A stretch of 64,000 bases of DNA from positions 1 to 64,000 of the forward strand of contig JBEEGH010000034.1 of the NCBI GenBank assembly GCA_041166745.1, in the 5' to 3' direction. A program made the position numbers and the translations under genes. Each line of letters begins with the position of its first letter. Positions within the stretch are counted from its first letter, which is position 1. Of this stretch, positions 33,496 to 41,623 are shown piece by piece. The DNA is from DASUCS01 sp041166745. Lineage in GTDB: Bacteria > Actinomycetota > Acidimicrobiia > Acidimicrobiales > JACDCH01. Under the pieces are notes generated by a model that saw only the letters and a program-made list of their open reading frames with translations, did no database searches and was not told the origin of the DNA.

Positions 33496-33882
33496 GTGGA
33501 CAAGTCGGCAGTAACGGTGCTCGTCGTGGACGACGAAGACGACATTCGGCAGCTCGTCCGCGCCGTGCTCGAAGGGGCCGGACTGCAGGTTATCGACGAA
33601 GCCGGCGACGGCCTCGAAGCGCTCACCACGCTCGAGAACCTGAATGCTCCGCCCGTACCGACGGTCATCGTGCTCGACAACCGCATGCCGGGCTTGACGG
33701 GCCTCGAGGTCGCCGAACAGGTCCTGCAGAAGATTCCGGACCAGCGCATCGTGTTGTTCAGCGCGTTTCTCAATGATGAGATCACCGGGCGAGCTCAAGA
33801 GCTGGGAATCAGCGCGTGCGCGGCGAAGTCCGACGTCGGTCGCCTTCCCGCGCTCATTGCGGGCGTCATCGACGACGCATGA
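33496..33882 (+). CDS. single-domain response regulator (receiver only)
   Basis: A 128-residue CheY-like receiver: acidic pair VVDDEDD near residue 12, phospho-acceptor Asp in VIVLDNRMPG near 60, Ser in LFSAF and the conserved Lys in AAKSD. There is no output domain. GTG 33496 has AGGAGG five bases upstream, which decides the start; an earlier in-frame ATG at 33373 lies in the neighbouring gene region. It is divergent from the GGDEF-EAL gene (88 bases apart), which it may control by protein contact. No histidine kinase is adjacent. Confidence 0.9.
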   Translation: MDKSAVTVLVVDDEDDIRQLVRAVLEGAGLQVIDEAGDGLEALTTLENLNAPPVPTVIVLDNRMPGLTGLEVAEQVLQKIPDQRIVLFSAFLNDEITGRAQELGISACAAKSDVGRLPALIAGVIDDA

Positions 33883-33964
33883 GAGGCCTTGATGTGGGAT
33901 CGCCACCCCGCGACCTACGGCACCGTCAGCCTCTTCGCTAGCCAAACGCCGCCAGGGTGAGGCC

Positions 33965-34486
33965 GTGAAGCGGGTCGTCGTCGTCGGCCCTCCAGGATCG
34001 GGCAAGACGACGGTGGCCCAAGCCGCGGCGACGCGTCTCGGGTTGCCGCACGTCGAGATGGACTCACTCTGGTGGGAGCCGCACTGGATGGAAGCCGGCG
34101 CGGCGGTGCTGGCCGAGCGGCTCCAGGTTGTCGCAGCGGACGACGAATGGGTCGTGGACGGCAACTACTTCTCTGTTGGATCGCGGGAGGTTCTGTGGCC
34201 CCGAGCCGACACCATCGTGTGGCTCGATCACTCCCGCTGGGTGACCATGCCTCGCGTCATCCGTCGGACGGTGATACGAGCGGTGCGCCGTACGGAGCTG
34301 TGGTCAGGGAACCGGGAGTCGCTTCGTCGTGCCCTGCGCGCTGACTCCATCATCCGGTTCGCCTGGCGGGCACACCCGACCTACCGCCGCTACGAGTCGC
34401 TCGACACCGACCCCGAGTTCGCTCATCTCACGTGGATCCGACTGCGAACTCCGCGAGCCGTCCGCCGCTGGCTCGCGTCGCTCTAA
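33965..34486 (+). CDS. P-loop NTPase of the adenylate-kinase-like / topology-modulation family
   Basis: A 173-residue protein starting KRVVVVGPPGSGKTTVAQ, a textbook Walker A. Then come HVEMDSLWWEPHW and WVVDGNYFS, as in FlaR-type topology modulation proteins and shikimate/adenylate-kinase relatives, and ADTIVWLDHSR, a Walker B-like strand. A small-molecule or nucleoside kinase is likely; the substrate is unknown. The GTG start has AGGGTGAGG just upstream. The 3' end overlaps the convergent P450 gene by 4 bases. Confidence 0.8.
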   Translation: MKRVVVVGPPGSGKTTVAQAAATRLGLPHVEMDSLWWEPHWMEAGAAVLAERLQVVAADDEWVVDGNYFSVGSREVLWPRADTIVWLDHSRWVTMPRVIRRTVIRAVRRTELWSGNRESLRRALRADSIIRFAWRAHPTYRRYESLDTDPEFAHLTWIRLRTPRAVRRWLASL

Positions 34487-35694
34487 CGACCGAACATGAT
34501 CGGCAGATGCTTCGGTCCCGAGATGAACGTGGACGGGAGCCATTCGGTCTCGCCCGCGGGTTGGACGCCGACGAGTCGAGTCAACAGCTCGCGCAGGATC
34601 GCGTGGATCTCGATCCTGGCGATGTGCGCGCCGAGGCAGAAGTGCGGCCCGCCGCCACCGAACGCGACATGGTCATTCGGTGAGCGCGACAGGTCGAGCT
34701 CACCGGCGGTTGGCCCGAACGCGTCGGCATCACGGTTGGCCGAGCCGTAGTACATGACGACCTTCTGCCCAGCCGCGATCGCTACACCCTCGAGCTCGGT
34801 GTCGCGCGTGGCGGTGCGGCGCATGTAGACCACCGGGCTGATCCACCGCAGCAGCTCCTCCACCGCCGGCGCCATCCGTCCTTCGAGATCAGCGGCGAGC
34901 CACGCCAGTTGCTCCGGGTGCGCGAACAGCGCATCCATTCCGCCCGCAACGAGATTGCGCGTGGTGTCGCCGCCGGCGTCGATGAGCAACAGGAAGAACA
35001 GGTTGAAGTCGATGACGTCGAGCTCCTGGTCGTCGATCGACGCCAACGCGATGAGCGTCGCGAGATCATCCGCCGGCTCGGCCCGCTTCTTCTCCCACAC
35101 CTCACGCGCATAGTTGAACATCTCGAGCACCGCGCCGAGCCCGGCGCCGGGAGGCACGCTCTCCGGCGCGGCGTGAATCGTCTCCGTGAGCCGGTACAGC
35201 GCAACACCGTCTTCATGCGGGATGCCGAGCATGTCTGCGATCACGTACGACGGCATCAGGCCGGCGATGTCCTCGACGAGATCGCACTCGCCCTTGTCGA
35301 TCACGCCGTCGATGATCCGTTGCGCGAGGACCTCGATCCGCGGCCGCATCGCCTTGGCGGCCTTCGGGATGAAGTCGCTCGCGACGAGCTTGCGGAGCCC
35401 TGTGTGCTGCGGCGGATCCGTGGTGATCATCATCTTGTGATCGCCGACGTCGATGCTGCCCTCGCCGTCGGGAATCATGATCGCGGGAACGGAGGAGAAC
35501 GTGGCGGCGTCGCGGCCGATGGCCTTCACGTCTCGGTAGCGCGTCACCGCCCAGAACCCTTCGCCATCGGGCTCGTCGTGCCGGTGCACGGGATCGTTCG
35601 CTCGAAGCCACGCGAACTGCTCGTGCGGCTGGCCGTGGGCGAACGACTCAGGAGACAGCAGCGCGATGTCGATCACCTCAGTGGACCGCGGCAT
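34483..35694 (-). CDS. cytochrome P450 (CYP125/CYP124-like)
   Basis: A 403-residue soluble bacterial P450. The I-helix oxygen motif is AGGDTTR near residue 245, the K-helix ExxR is EELLR near 285, and the haem loop is FGGGGPHFCLGAHIAR near 350 with the cysteine ligand. The N-terminal part (DPVHRHD, GFWAVTRYRDV) and the NPN/SPNDHVAFGGG run resemble actinobacterial sterol and methyl-branched-lipid hydroxylases (CYP125, CYP142, CYP124). ATG 35694 gives the usual family N-terminus; ATG 35736 with AGAGG nearby is an alternative. Electron-transfer partners are not adjacent. It fits the lipid-catabolic genes elsewhere in the window. Confidence 0.92.
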   Translation of the reverse strand: MPRSTEVIDIALLSPESFAHGQPHEQFAWLRANDPVHRHDEPDGEGFWAVTRYRDVKAIGRDAATFSSVPAIMIPDGEGSIDVGDHKMMITTDPPQHTGLRKLVASDFIPKAAKAMRPRIEVLAQRIIDGVIDKGECDLVEDIAGLMPSYVIADMLGIPHEDGVALYRLTETIHAAPESVPPGAGLGAVLEMFNYAREVWEKKRAEPADDLATLIALASIDDQELDVIDFNLFFLLLIDAGGDTTRNLVAGGMDALFAHPEQLAWLAADLEGRMAPAVEELLRWISPVVYMRRTATRDTELEGVAIAAGQKVVMYYGSANRDADAFGPTAGELDLSRSPNDHVAFGGGGPHFCLGAHIARIEIHAILRELLTRLVGVQPAGETEWLPSTFISGPKHLPIMFGR

Positions 35695-35831
35695 GCGGAA
35701 CAGCCTGTCACGGACCAACGAAGCAAACGAACGCATGATCCTCTTGCTCGCGTGCGACGCACGTTCACGACCCGAGCGCAGATCGGCCCATGCGGTACCG
35801 TCATAACGGATTTGCTCGAGAGGAGTCGGCC

Positions 35832-37139
35832 ATGAGCGTGTTGGTCCGCGATCCCGAGCTGGGGGAACAACCGTCGCCAGAGAGCGGCGAACCACCGGTT
35901 CGGTCATCTGCTTTGGTCTTACGGCCCGAGCTCGTGCTCCTTGGCGTCGCTTCATCGGGCACCGCGTTGCTGCACGCGGCATTCACCCCCGGACACTGGG
36001 CCGAGACGTGGAGCCACGGCCTCTTCTTCGCCGTCATCGCGTGGTTGCAACTCGCCCTGGCCGTCGCCCTCGTCGCGCAGCCGTCGCGGCGGGTGTTCGC
36101 ACTGGCCACGCTGAACATCCTCGTCATCGCCACGTGGGTGATCTCGCGCACGATCGGTGTCCCATTCGGTCCTAATTCGGGCGTCGCGGAAGACGTCGGC
36201 ATACCGGATCTCGTCGCGACCGCGCTCGAAGCCGTGATCGTGCTCGGCAGCGCGGTGTTGCTTTGGCGATCGCGTGGCGGTCGCGGCTTTCGCGTCGTAC
36301 GCGGGTCGCGTTGGCTGGTATCGGGCGCTGCGGCCGTGTGTGTGATCGTCGCCGCCGTCTCCACCGCGGCGCTCACGCCGCGCTATGCGGGCGAACACAC
36401 CCACGGCACGGGAACGGTGAGCACCACCGGGCTAGCTGCTGATGGGCACAACCACGGTGCTACCGGCACCACGGGCACGGCGGCCGTTCCCACCCTCACC
36501 GGTACCACCCCGTGTGAGAAGTCCGGTCCGCCGGCGTCGCAGGGCAGCCTGATGGACGCCGAAGGTCACAACCATCGTGGTCCGGTCGAGCAGATCACCA
36601 TCGACCGGCCGACGGCGGTGGCCCTCCAAGAGCAGCAAGCACTCGCCCGCGCGGTCGCAGAGAAGTACCCGACGGTGGCCGACGCAGAGGCCGCCGGCTA
36701 CAACGCGTCGACGACGTATGTGCCGTGCATCGGCGCGCACTACACGAACATCGCCCTGGTGTTGCCGCCCTTCGACCCCACAGCCCCGTCCGAGTTGCTG
36801 TACGACGGCACCCGGCCCGACAGCAAGATCGTGGGCCTCAGCTACCTGGTGCTTCACCCCGGCGGCGCGCCCGCCGGCTTTGCGGGCCCGAACGATCACT
36901 GGCACCAGCACAACGCCAACGGCGGCCTGTGCTTCTCGACGACCACGCGCCAGGTGATCGGTGCGGAAGAAGTGACACCGGAACAATGCAGAGCGCGCGG
37001 CGGCATAAAGCAGGAACTCACCGACGTCTGGATGCTGCACGACTGGATCGTGCCGGGTTGGGAGTGCAGTTGGGGCGTGTTCGCTCCTGAGTGCGCCGAG
37101 CTCGGCGGCACCGTCGGCGCCGACGCCTGGACGAGCTGA
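35832..37139 (+). CDS. membrane protein with histidine-rich extracytoplasmic domain, function unknown
   Basis: A 435-residue protein with five or so membrane helices in residues 30-195, then a Thr/Gly/His-rich linker (HTHGTG, GHNHGATG, EGHNHRGP) and a folded C-terminal domain (about 255-435). That domain has AAGYNAST, CIGAHYTN, GLSYLVLHPGG, GPNDHWHQHN and several cysteines (CIGAH, LCFSTT, ECSWGVFAPEC). The clustered histidines suggest metal binding outside the membrane, perhaps copper or zinc. The family was not recognised. AGGAG lies 7 bases before the ATG. A large palindrome follows its stop by three bases. Role in metal handling is inference. Confidence 0.7.
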   Translation: MSVLVRDPELGEQPSPESGEPPVRSSALVLRPELVLLGVASSGTALLHAAFTPGHWAETWSHGLFFAVIAWLQLALAVALVAQPSRRVFALATLNILVIATWVISRTIGVPFGPNSGVAEDVGIPDLVATALEAVIVLGSAVLLWRSRGGRGFRVVRGSRWLVSGAAAVCVIVAAVSTAALTPRYAGEHTHGTGTVSTTGLAADGHNHGATGTTGTAAVPTLTGTTPCEKSGPPASQGSLMDAEGHNHRGPVEQITIDRPTAVALQEQQALARAVAEKYPTVADAEAAGYNASTTYVPCIGAHYTNIALVLPPFDPTAPSELLYDGTRPDSKIVGLSYLVLHPGGAPAGFAGPNDHWHQHNANGGLCFSTTTRQVIGAEEVTPEQCRARGGIKQELTDVWMLHDWIVPGWECSWGVFAPECAELGGTVGADAWTS

Positions 37140-37142
37140 GGC

Positions 37143-37190
37143 TTTTCCCTGGCATACGCACACAATCGTGTGTACGTGGGCCAGGGAAAA
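37143..37190. terminator. 48-base near-perfect palindrome / hairpin
   Basis: Outer arms TTTTCCCTGGC (37143-37153) and GCCAGGGAAAA (37180-37190) are perfectly complementary over 11 bases. Inside, CACAC (37159-37163) pairs with GTGTG (37168-37172) around an AATC loop, with further partial pairing between. It begins three bases after the stop of the His-rich protein and ends just before the GGAAGG of the next gene. The T-run is on the 5' side, so it is not a standard intrinsic terminator on either strand. It may be a terminator without a U-tract, a 5'-UTR switch for the next gene, or a protein site. Confidence 0.55.
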
Positions 37191-37208
37191 CGGAAGGTGG
37201 TGGACCGC

Positions 37209-38387
37209 ATGGACGACGACCGAACGTTGATCGCCGAGGTCGGCGCACTGATCGCGGTGCCCAAGGCGGCGCCGGCGGACTCGTTCGTGCTGCATGCTCC
37301 ACTCGAATTGCTGGCGCGAGCGGGCCTGCTCCCGTACGTGAGCGCCGCGGACCGTGAGAACGCGCGCGAGCGAGTGCGCGGGCTCGCGGCCGAGTATGCG
37401 GCCGCCGGCGATTCCGTCGAGGAACCCTCGACCATCGAGATCGAATCGATCGAAGACGGTGCGCGACGCCTCGTCGCTGCCATCGAAGCGGGCGAGCTCG
37501 ACGACGTCGATCGGCTCGCTCGCTGGCTCGGCGATCACGCCACCGCGACGGAGCTGCAACACCTGTTGGCCCAACCGGTCGCGGCATCGCTCGCGGCCGC
37601 GGCCCACGCCAGCATCCTGCTGTACCTCTTCCCCCGCGTCGCGCTGGCGGCCGACGTGCCTGTCAGCCTCGTGCGCGGTCCGGCACGCGAGCTCGCGCGC
37701 CATCCGAACTGGAAGCTGCGCTGGTTCGAAGACCCGAACGACCTCGCAGCGACGCCGGCAACTCTGGCCGACGCGCTGCTCGAGGTGCCGATGCTCGGCC
37801 TACCCGGCAACAACTTCATCTTTCCGATCATGCAGCAGGCGGAGGAGAGCGGCATCGCCGCCAAGCTGCTCGCCGGCGTCATCGATGGCAACGCCGAGTC
37901 TGCGGGTCGCGACCTCGCGCGAATCGCGGCACTGTCGATGCTCCAGGAATCGGGAGACCACGCGCCCTACGGATGGAGCCACTGCCTCACGATGCCCCAA
38001 GCCGTGATCGCGCTCGCCGGCCATGGCTCGGAGCCCCGCACCGCGATAGCGGTCGCGGCAACGCACGTCGTCGGCTTTCGCGCCGCGCTCGGAGAACGTT
38101 CCCTCGACGCGGGCTATACGCCTCCGCCGCCGGCGACCGCCGACCTGTCAGAGGCCATCGCCGCTGGTCAACGCGACGCCGCCGCAACCGTGTGGCATGC
38201 ACCGGAAGGCGCCATCGACGAGGTCGTCACCACGCTCGCGACGCGAGCCGCTCTGCACCACGACGCGCATCTCGTGAAGTACACCCTCGCCTGCTTCGAC
38301 GCCGCCGCCGCCGACCCGCCTCGGCGCCGCCTCTATCTCGCTGCCGCCGCTTCGCTGTCCGCGTGGTGGGCGCAGTTTCCGGACTAA
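37209..38387 (+). CDS. soluble alpha-helical protein of unknown function
   Basis: A 392-residue protein with no signal peptide or clear membrane helix. It is almost entirely Ala-rich helix, with a central Pro-Gly-rich stretch LGLPGNNFIFPIMQQ and a conserved-looking segment DHAPYGWSHCLTMPQAVIAL near residue 265. The isolated His and Cys in GWSHCLT could be catalytic. I do not recognise the family; a questin-oxidase-like or other helical enzyme was considered but not supported. GGAAGG precedes ATG 37209, and the large palindrome lies immediately upstream. Its end overlaps the convergent Ser-rich gene by 4 bases. Confidence 0.7.
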   Translation: MDDDRTLIAEVGALIAVPKAAPADSFVLHAPLELLARAGLLPYVSAADRENARERVRGLAAEYAAAGDSVEEPSTIEIESIEDGARRLVAAIEAGELDDVDRLARWLGDHATATELQHLLAQPVAASLAAAAHASILLYLFPRVALAADVPVSLVRGPARELARHPNWKLRWFEDPNDLAATPATLADALLEVPMLGLPGNNFIFPIMQQAEESGIAAKLLAGVIDGNAESAGRDLARIAALSMLQESGDHAPYGWSHCLTMPQAVIALAGHGSEPRTAIAVAATHVVGFRAALGERSLDAGYTPPPPATADLSEAIAAGQRDAAATVWHAPEGAIDEVVTTLATRAALHHDAHLVKYTLACFDAAAADPPRRRLYLAAAASLSAWWAQFPD

Positions 38388-38998
38388 TTCGCCTTCTCTT
38401 CGGTTTCGGCTTGCGGGCCGTTGTTCCAGAACGCCTTCAGCCGGGATTCGTGCGTGTCACTTTCGAAACGGACGTCGACGTTCGACGAGCTACCGCTCGA
38501 ATCCACGCTGAACCCGGAGTTCGGTGTTGCCCACAACAGGTGGGCCTCGCCGTTCTCGAAGCGGACGCCGACGCTGCCGCCGGTCAGTTGATACGTGCGG
38601 TCCTCCGGAGCCGCGACGACGATTGACTCGCTCGACGACGCCTCGTCATTGGACGACGCCGGCACATCAGACGACGAGCCCGAGGACAGCTGACCCCCGT
38701 GATCGTCACCCGCGGCGGATGACGAGGACACCTCGATCGATGATGAAGAAGAGCCGTCCGACGACGATGGCGAGGAATCGTCGTCGGACGAGCTCGACCG
38801 ATCGAGCGCAGCCTTGACCGACGAGGGCGACAGCGCCGGTTTCGGTGAGCTCGAGACCGAGGCCGAGATGGCACTCACCGCCTGCAACCCGAGAAGCAGC
38901 GCGAGCGCGGTGGCCAGCGCCCAACCAGCGATGAGGAGTCCCGTTCGGCGCACCGTCCAAGGATGGCGTACGGCGTCGCCGATCGTGCTCAAGACCAC
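38384..38998 (-). CDS. membrane-anchored Ser/Asp-rich protein, function unknown
   Basis: A 204-residue protein. Residues 1-20 are cytoplasmic, and a helix follows at about 21-43 (GLLIAGWALATALALLLGL). A long low-complexity linker is made of serine and aspartate (about 65-125). A small extracytoplasmic domain (about 128-204) carries YQLTGGSVGVRFENGEAHLLW and ends acidic and basic. It is divergent from the OmpR-type regulator at 39056, 57 bases away, and the opposite end of that two-component pair faces another Ser/Asp-rich exported protein. GTG 38998 is the annotated start; a TTG two codons on is possible because TAGGGT lies right there. Function unknown. Confidence 0.7.
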   Translation of the reverse strand: MVLSTIGDAVRHPWTVRRTGLLIAGWALATALALLLGLQAVSAISASVSSSPKPALSPSSVKAALDRSSSSDDDSSPSSSDGSSSSSIEVSSSSAAGDDHGGQLSSGSSSDVPASSNDEASSSESIVVAAPEDRTYQLTGGSVGVRFENGEAHLLWATPNSGFSVDSSGSSSNVDVRFESDTHESRLKAFWNNGPQAETEEKAN

Positions 38999-39043
38999 CC
39001 TAAATCGAGGCTAAGCGGCCTCGGTGCGCGCACTCGCCCGGCT

Positions 39044-39049
39044 TAGGGT
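39044..39049 (+). promoter_or_regulatory. TAGGGT -10 box for a leaderless response-regulator message
   Basis: TAGGGT ends six bases before ATG 39056, so transcription would begin at or next to the start codon. The same spacing occurs at other genes in the window (49441, 24385, 54625). No convincing -35 is seen. Confidence 0.4.
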
Positions 39050-39055
39050 GACGTG

Positions 39056-39739
39056 ATGGCAGCGATCTTCGTCGTCGAGGACGACCAACGCATCCGGGCC
39101 ACGGTCGTCCGCGAGCTCTCCGAACGCGGTCATTCCGTTCGTGCCGCCGGCACCGCGATGGAAGCGCTGCGAGACATCGTCGATTGGACCCCCGAAGTCG
39201 TCGTGCTCGACCTCGGACTGCCCGACCTCGACGGCGGCGAGCTGCTGAAGATGCTGCGCGCCGTCAGCGCGGTACCGATCGTCATTGCGACCGCCCGCGA
39301 CGACGAAGCGGAGATCGTTCGCCTCCTCGATGCCGGGGCCGACGACTACGTCGTGAAACCCTTCTCCGTCGACCAGCTGGAAGCGAGGTTGCGAGCGGTC
39401 CTACGACGATCGCACGAGACGGCCGCGAGCCCGGTGCTCCAGATCGGCGCACTGCGCATCGATACGACCAGCCGCGACGTGACACTGAACGACAAGCTCC
39501 TCGAGCTGAGCCGCAAGGAATTCGACCTGCTCGCGTACCTGGCGCGTCGAGAGGGCGAAGTGGTGACCCGCCGCGAGGTCCTTGCCGAGGTGTGGCGGCA
39601 GCCCTATGGCGGTGGCGACAAGACCGTCGACGTGCACGTCTCGTGGTTGCGGCGAAAGCTCGGGGAGTCGGCGGCGAAACCGCGCTTTCTGCACACGGTG
39701 CGCGGCGTGGGGCTCAAACTCGTCGTTCCCGAGGACTGA
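39056..39739 (+). CDS. OmpR-family response regulator
   Basis: A 227-residue two-domain regulator. The receiver (1-120) has acidic VVEDDQ, phospho-acceptor Asp in VVVLDLGLPD near residue 51, Thr in IATARDD and Lys in VVKPFS. The winged-helix DNA-binding domain (about 130-226) contains LLELSRKEFDLLAYLARREGEVVTRREVL and DVHVSWLRRKLGE and ends with the RGVGLKL wing. It probably both activates and represses target promoters when phosphorylated by the kinase that follows. The kinase start overlaps its stop by one base (TGATG). Obvious candidate targets are the two acidic exported-protein genes on either side. Confidence 0.94.
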   Translation: MAAIFVVEDDQRIRATVVRELSERGHSVRAAGTAMEALRDIVDWTPEVVVLDLGLPDLDGGELLKMLRAVSAVPIVIATARDDEAEIVRLLDAGADDYVVKPFSVDQLEARLRAVLRRSHETAASPVLQIGALRIDTTSRDVTLNDKLLELSRKEFDLLAYLARREGEVVTRREVLAEVWRQPYGGGDKTVDVHVSWLRRKLGESAAKPRFLHTVRGVGLKLVVPED

Positions 39740-41010
39740 TGCGTCGCCGGCTCATCATCGTGGCCGCCGCCATCTCCTTGATGGTGACCATCGCGTTCCT
39801 TGTCCCGCTCGTGGTGCTCGTGCGCACGGTGGCGCGCGACCGAGCCATCACCAATGCAGAGCGCGACGCCAACTTGCTCGCGGCATTCGTCGCTACAACG
39901 GAACCAGATCTCGCGACGTTCGTGACCAGCACCGATTCGGGACGCGACGGTCGGTTGACGGTCGTACTTCCGAACGGCACCGAGATCGGCGAGCCGATTC
40001 CGCACGACGATGACCTCGCGCTGGCCCAGAAGGGCAACTCGTTCTCCGCCTCCCATCCCGGAGGAACCGCGGTGTTCCTGCCCGTCGCCGGTCGCACGGG
40101 CACCAGCGTCGTGCGGGTGTGGGTTCCCGACGCGCTTCTCACCAAAGGCGTGAACAGCGCGACAGCCGTGCTCGTCGGACTGGGCGCGGTGCTCGTGCTC
40201 GGTGCCGTTGCCGTCTCCGACCGCTTGGGTGCGTCGATGGTGCGACCGATACGACGTCTCGCAGGGGCCGCCGAACGCCTGGGCGACGGTGATCTCACGC
40301 AACGAGTGGAACCCGAGGGGCCGCAAGAGGTGGCCGCAGTCGCACAGGCCTTCAATCTGCTCGCGGGCCGGGTGGGCGAGCTGCTCGCGGCCGAACGTGA
40401 GCTCGTCGCCGACTTGTCGCATCGGTTGCGCACGCCCCTGACCGTGCTGCGTTTCGAGGCCGACGCGCTCGAGGATGCCGACGCACGCGATCGGGTGGGC
40501 GCGGCCTCCGACGAGCTCGAGGCGGCCGTCACCGCATTGATCACCGAGGCCCGGCGCCCCATCACCACAGGGGTTGGCGCCCGCTCCGACGTGGCGACGA
40601 TCGCGGCTCAGCGCGTGGCGTTCTGGAGCGCGCTGGCCGAAGACCAGGGCCGGCCGTTGCAGAGTGACCTCGCCACCGGCCCGCTGCTCGTCGCCGCGAC
40701 CGAGAGCGAGCTCGAAGCCGCGCTGGACGCCCTGCTGGGCAACGTGTTCGAGCACACGCCCGACGGAACCGCGCTCGCGGTCACCCTTCGAACGAACGAC
40801 GCCGCCGAGGCCGAGCTCACGATCGACGATGCCGGCCCAGGGATCGACGAGTCGAACGTCGAGCGCGGTCAGAGCGGCGGGCGGTCGACAGGCTTGGGCC
40901 TCGACATCGCGAGAAGGACGGCCGAGGCGGCCGGTGGCGCACTGCGCATCGCGCGAAGCGAGCTCGGAGGCGCCAGCATCTCGCTGACGCTCCCGAGCTC
41001 GACCCGGTAG
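39739..41010 (+). CDS. sensor histidine kinase
   Basis: A 423-residue membrane kinase with helix 1 at about 5-30, an extracytoplasmic sensor of about 100 residues (30-130), helix 2 at about 140-160 and a HAMP domain (RPIRRLAGAAERLGDGDLTQRV). The HisKA motif is LVADLSHRLRTPLTVLRFE, with the phospho-accepting His near 233. The ATPase domain has the N-box NVFEHTPDGT, G1 DDAGPGI and GLGLDIARR. All catalytic residues are present. The sensor domain is hydrophilic and not of a recognised family. Its partner is the upstream OmpR-type regulator. The neighbouring acidic, calcium-binding-like exported protein makes cation or envelope sensing a reasonable guess. Confidence 0.93.
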   Translation: MRRRLIIVAAAISLMVTIAFLVPLVVLVRTVARDRAITNAERDANLLAAFVATTEPDLATFVTSTDSGRDGRLTVVLPNGTEIGEPIPHDDDLALAQKGNSFSASHPGGTAVFLPVAGRTGTSVVRVWVPDALLTKGVNSATAVLVGLGAVLVLGAVAVSDRLGASMVRPIRRLAGAAERLGDGDLTQRVEPEGPQEVAAVAQAFNLLAGRVGELLAAERELVADLSHRLRTPLTVLRFEADALEDADARDRVGAASDELEAAVTALITEARRPITTGVGARSDVATIAAQRVAFWSALAEDQGRPLQSDLATGPLLVAATESELEAALDALLGNVFEHTPDGTALAVTLRTNDAAEAELTIDDAGPGIDESNVERGQSGGRSTGLGLDIARRTAEAAGGALRIARSELGGASISLTLPSSTR

Positions 41011-41028
41011 CCGTTCGTAAGGGGTAGG

Positions 41029-41511
41029 TCAGTCGTGGCCGGGGCCGTCGTCGCTTCCGCCACCGTGGCCACTGTTGTCCCCACTGGTGGAGCTGCTGTC
41101 GTCGGCGTTGCCCGGGCCGCTGTTGTCCTCTTCGGCGTTGCCCGGGCCGCTGTTGTCGCCCTGGTCGTCGTCCACGTCGTCGGAGGACGAGTCGTCGACA
41201 CCGTTGTCGTCGTTCACGTCGTGCGTGGCCGGATCGTCGACACCATTGTCGTCGTTGACGTCGTGCGTGGCCGGATCGTCGACACCGTTGTCGTCGTTCA
41301 CGTCGTGCGAGGCGGGATCATCGCTGGAGGAGAAAGCGTCGCTGGACGACGAGGCGTCCGTCGTGGACGACGTCGAGTCTTGTGCGACGACGACGGCCGG
41401 GCGAGTGGACGCCCCACCAGCGCTACTCGCGGCAGCAACGGCGACGCCGCCGAGCGCGAGAGTGCCGATGCCGACACCGAGCAGTACGGGCAGCTTGAGC
41501 AGGCGGTTCAT
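41029..41511 (-). CDS. secreted acidic repeat protein
   Basis: A 160-residue exported protein with a signal peptide (NRLLKLPVLLGVGIGTLALGGVAVAA). A Ser-rich stretch follows, then three tandem 14-residue repeats DDPATHDVNDDNGV (about residues 65-107), and an Asp/Asn/Gly-rich tail with two DNSGPGN units and GHGGGSDDGPGHD. It is strongly acidic. The D-x-N-D-D-N-G pattern is like thrombospondin-type or dockerin calcium loops. It could bind divalent cations or fill the cell envelope. It is convergent with the histidine kinase (18-base gap). The start ATG 41511 is chosen from the signal peptide. Confidence 0.8.
   Translation of the reverse strand: MNRLLKLPVLLGVGIGTLALGGVAVAAASSAGGASTRPAVVVAQDSTSSTTDASSSSDAFSSSDDPASHDVNDDNGVDDPATHDVNDDNGVDDPATHDVNDDNGVDDSSSDDVDDDQGDNSGPGNAEEDNSGPGNADDSSSTSGDNSGHGGGSDDGPGHD
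41192..41317. repeat. three tandem 42-base repeats coding for a 14-residue unit
   Basis: Units 41192-41233, 41234-41275 and 41276-41317 are nearly identical; differences are single bases and a few changes in the last unit. They lie in frame within the acidic secreted protein and each codes for DDPATHDVNDDNGV or a close variant. Repeat number is likely to vary between strains by slippage or recombination. They are not CRISPR repeats: there are no spacers. Confidence 0.9.
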
Positions 41512-41623
41512 GTGATCGGAACTCCTTGGGTTGGGATGGGCTCATCGTGCAGGAGGGCGGGTCTCGTCCACGTCTGGCCAAGGTCAAGAGGGCCCTAAGA
41601 AGCCGCGGACTACTTTTTCGGCC

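Noticed and set aside
41192..41317. CRISPR-like repeats
   Set aside because: Units are contiguous without spacers and lie in frame inside a gene.
41035..41598. Plus-strand frame rich in VVVVHVVRG repeats
   Set aside because: It is the mirror translation of the acidic 42-base repeats on the minus strand, which has the signal peptide.
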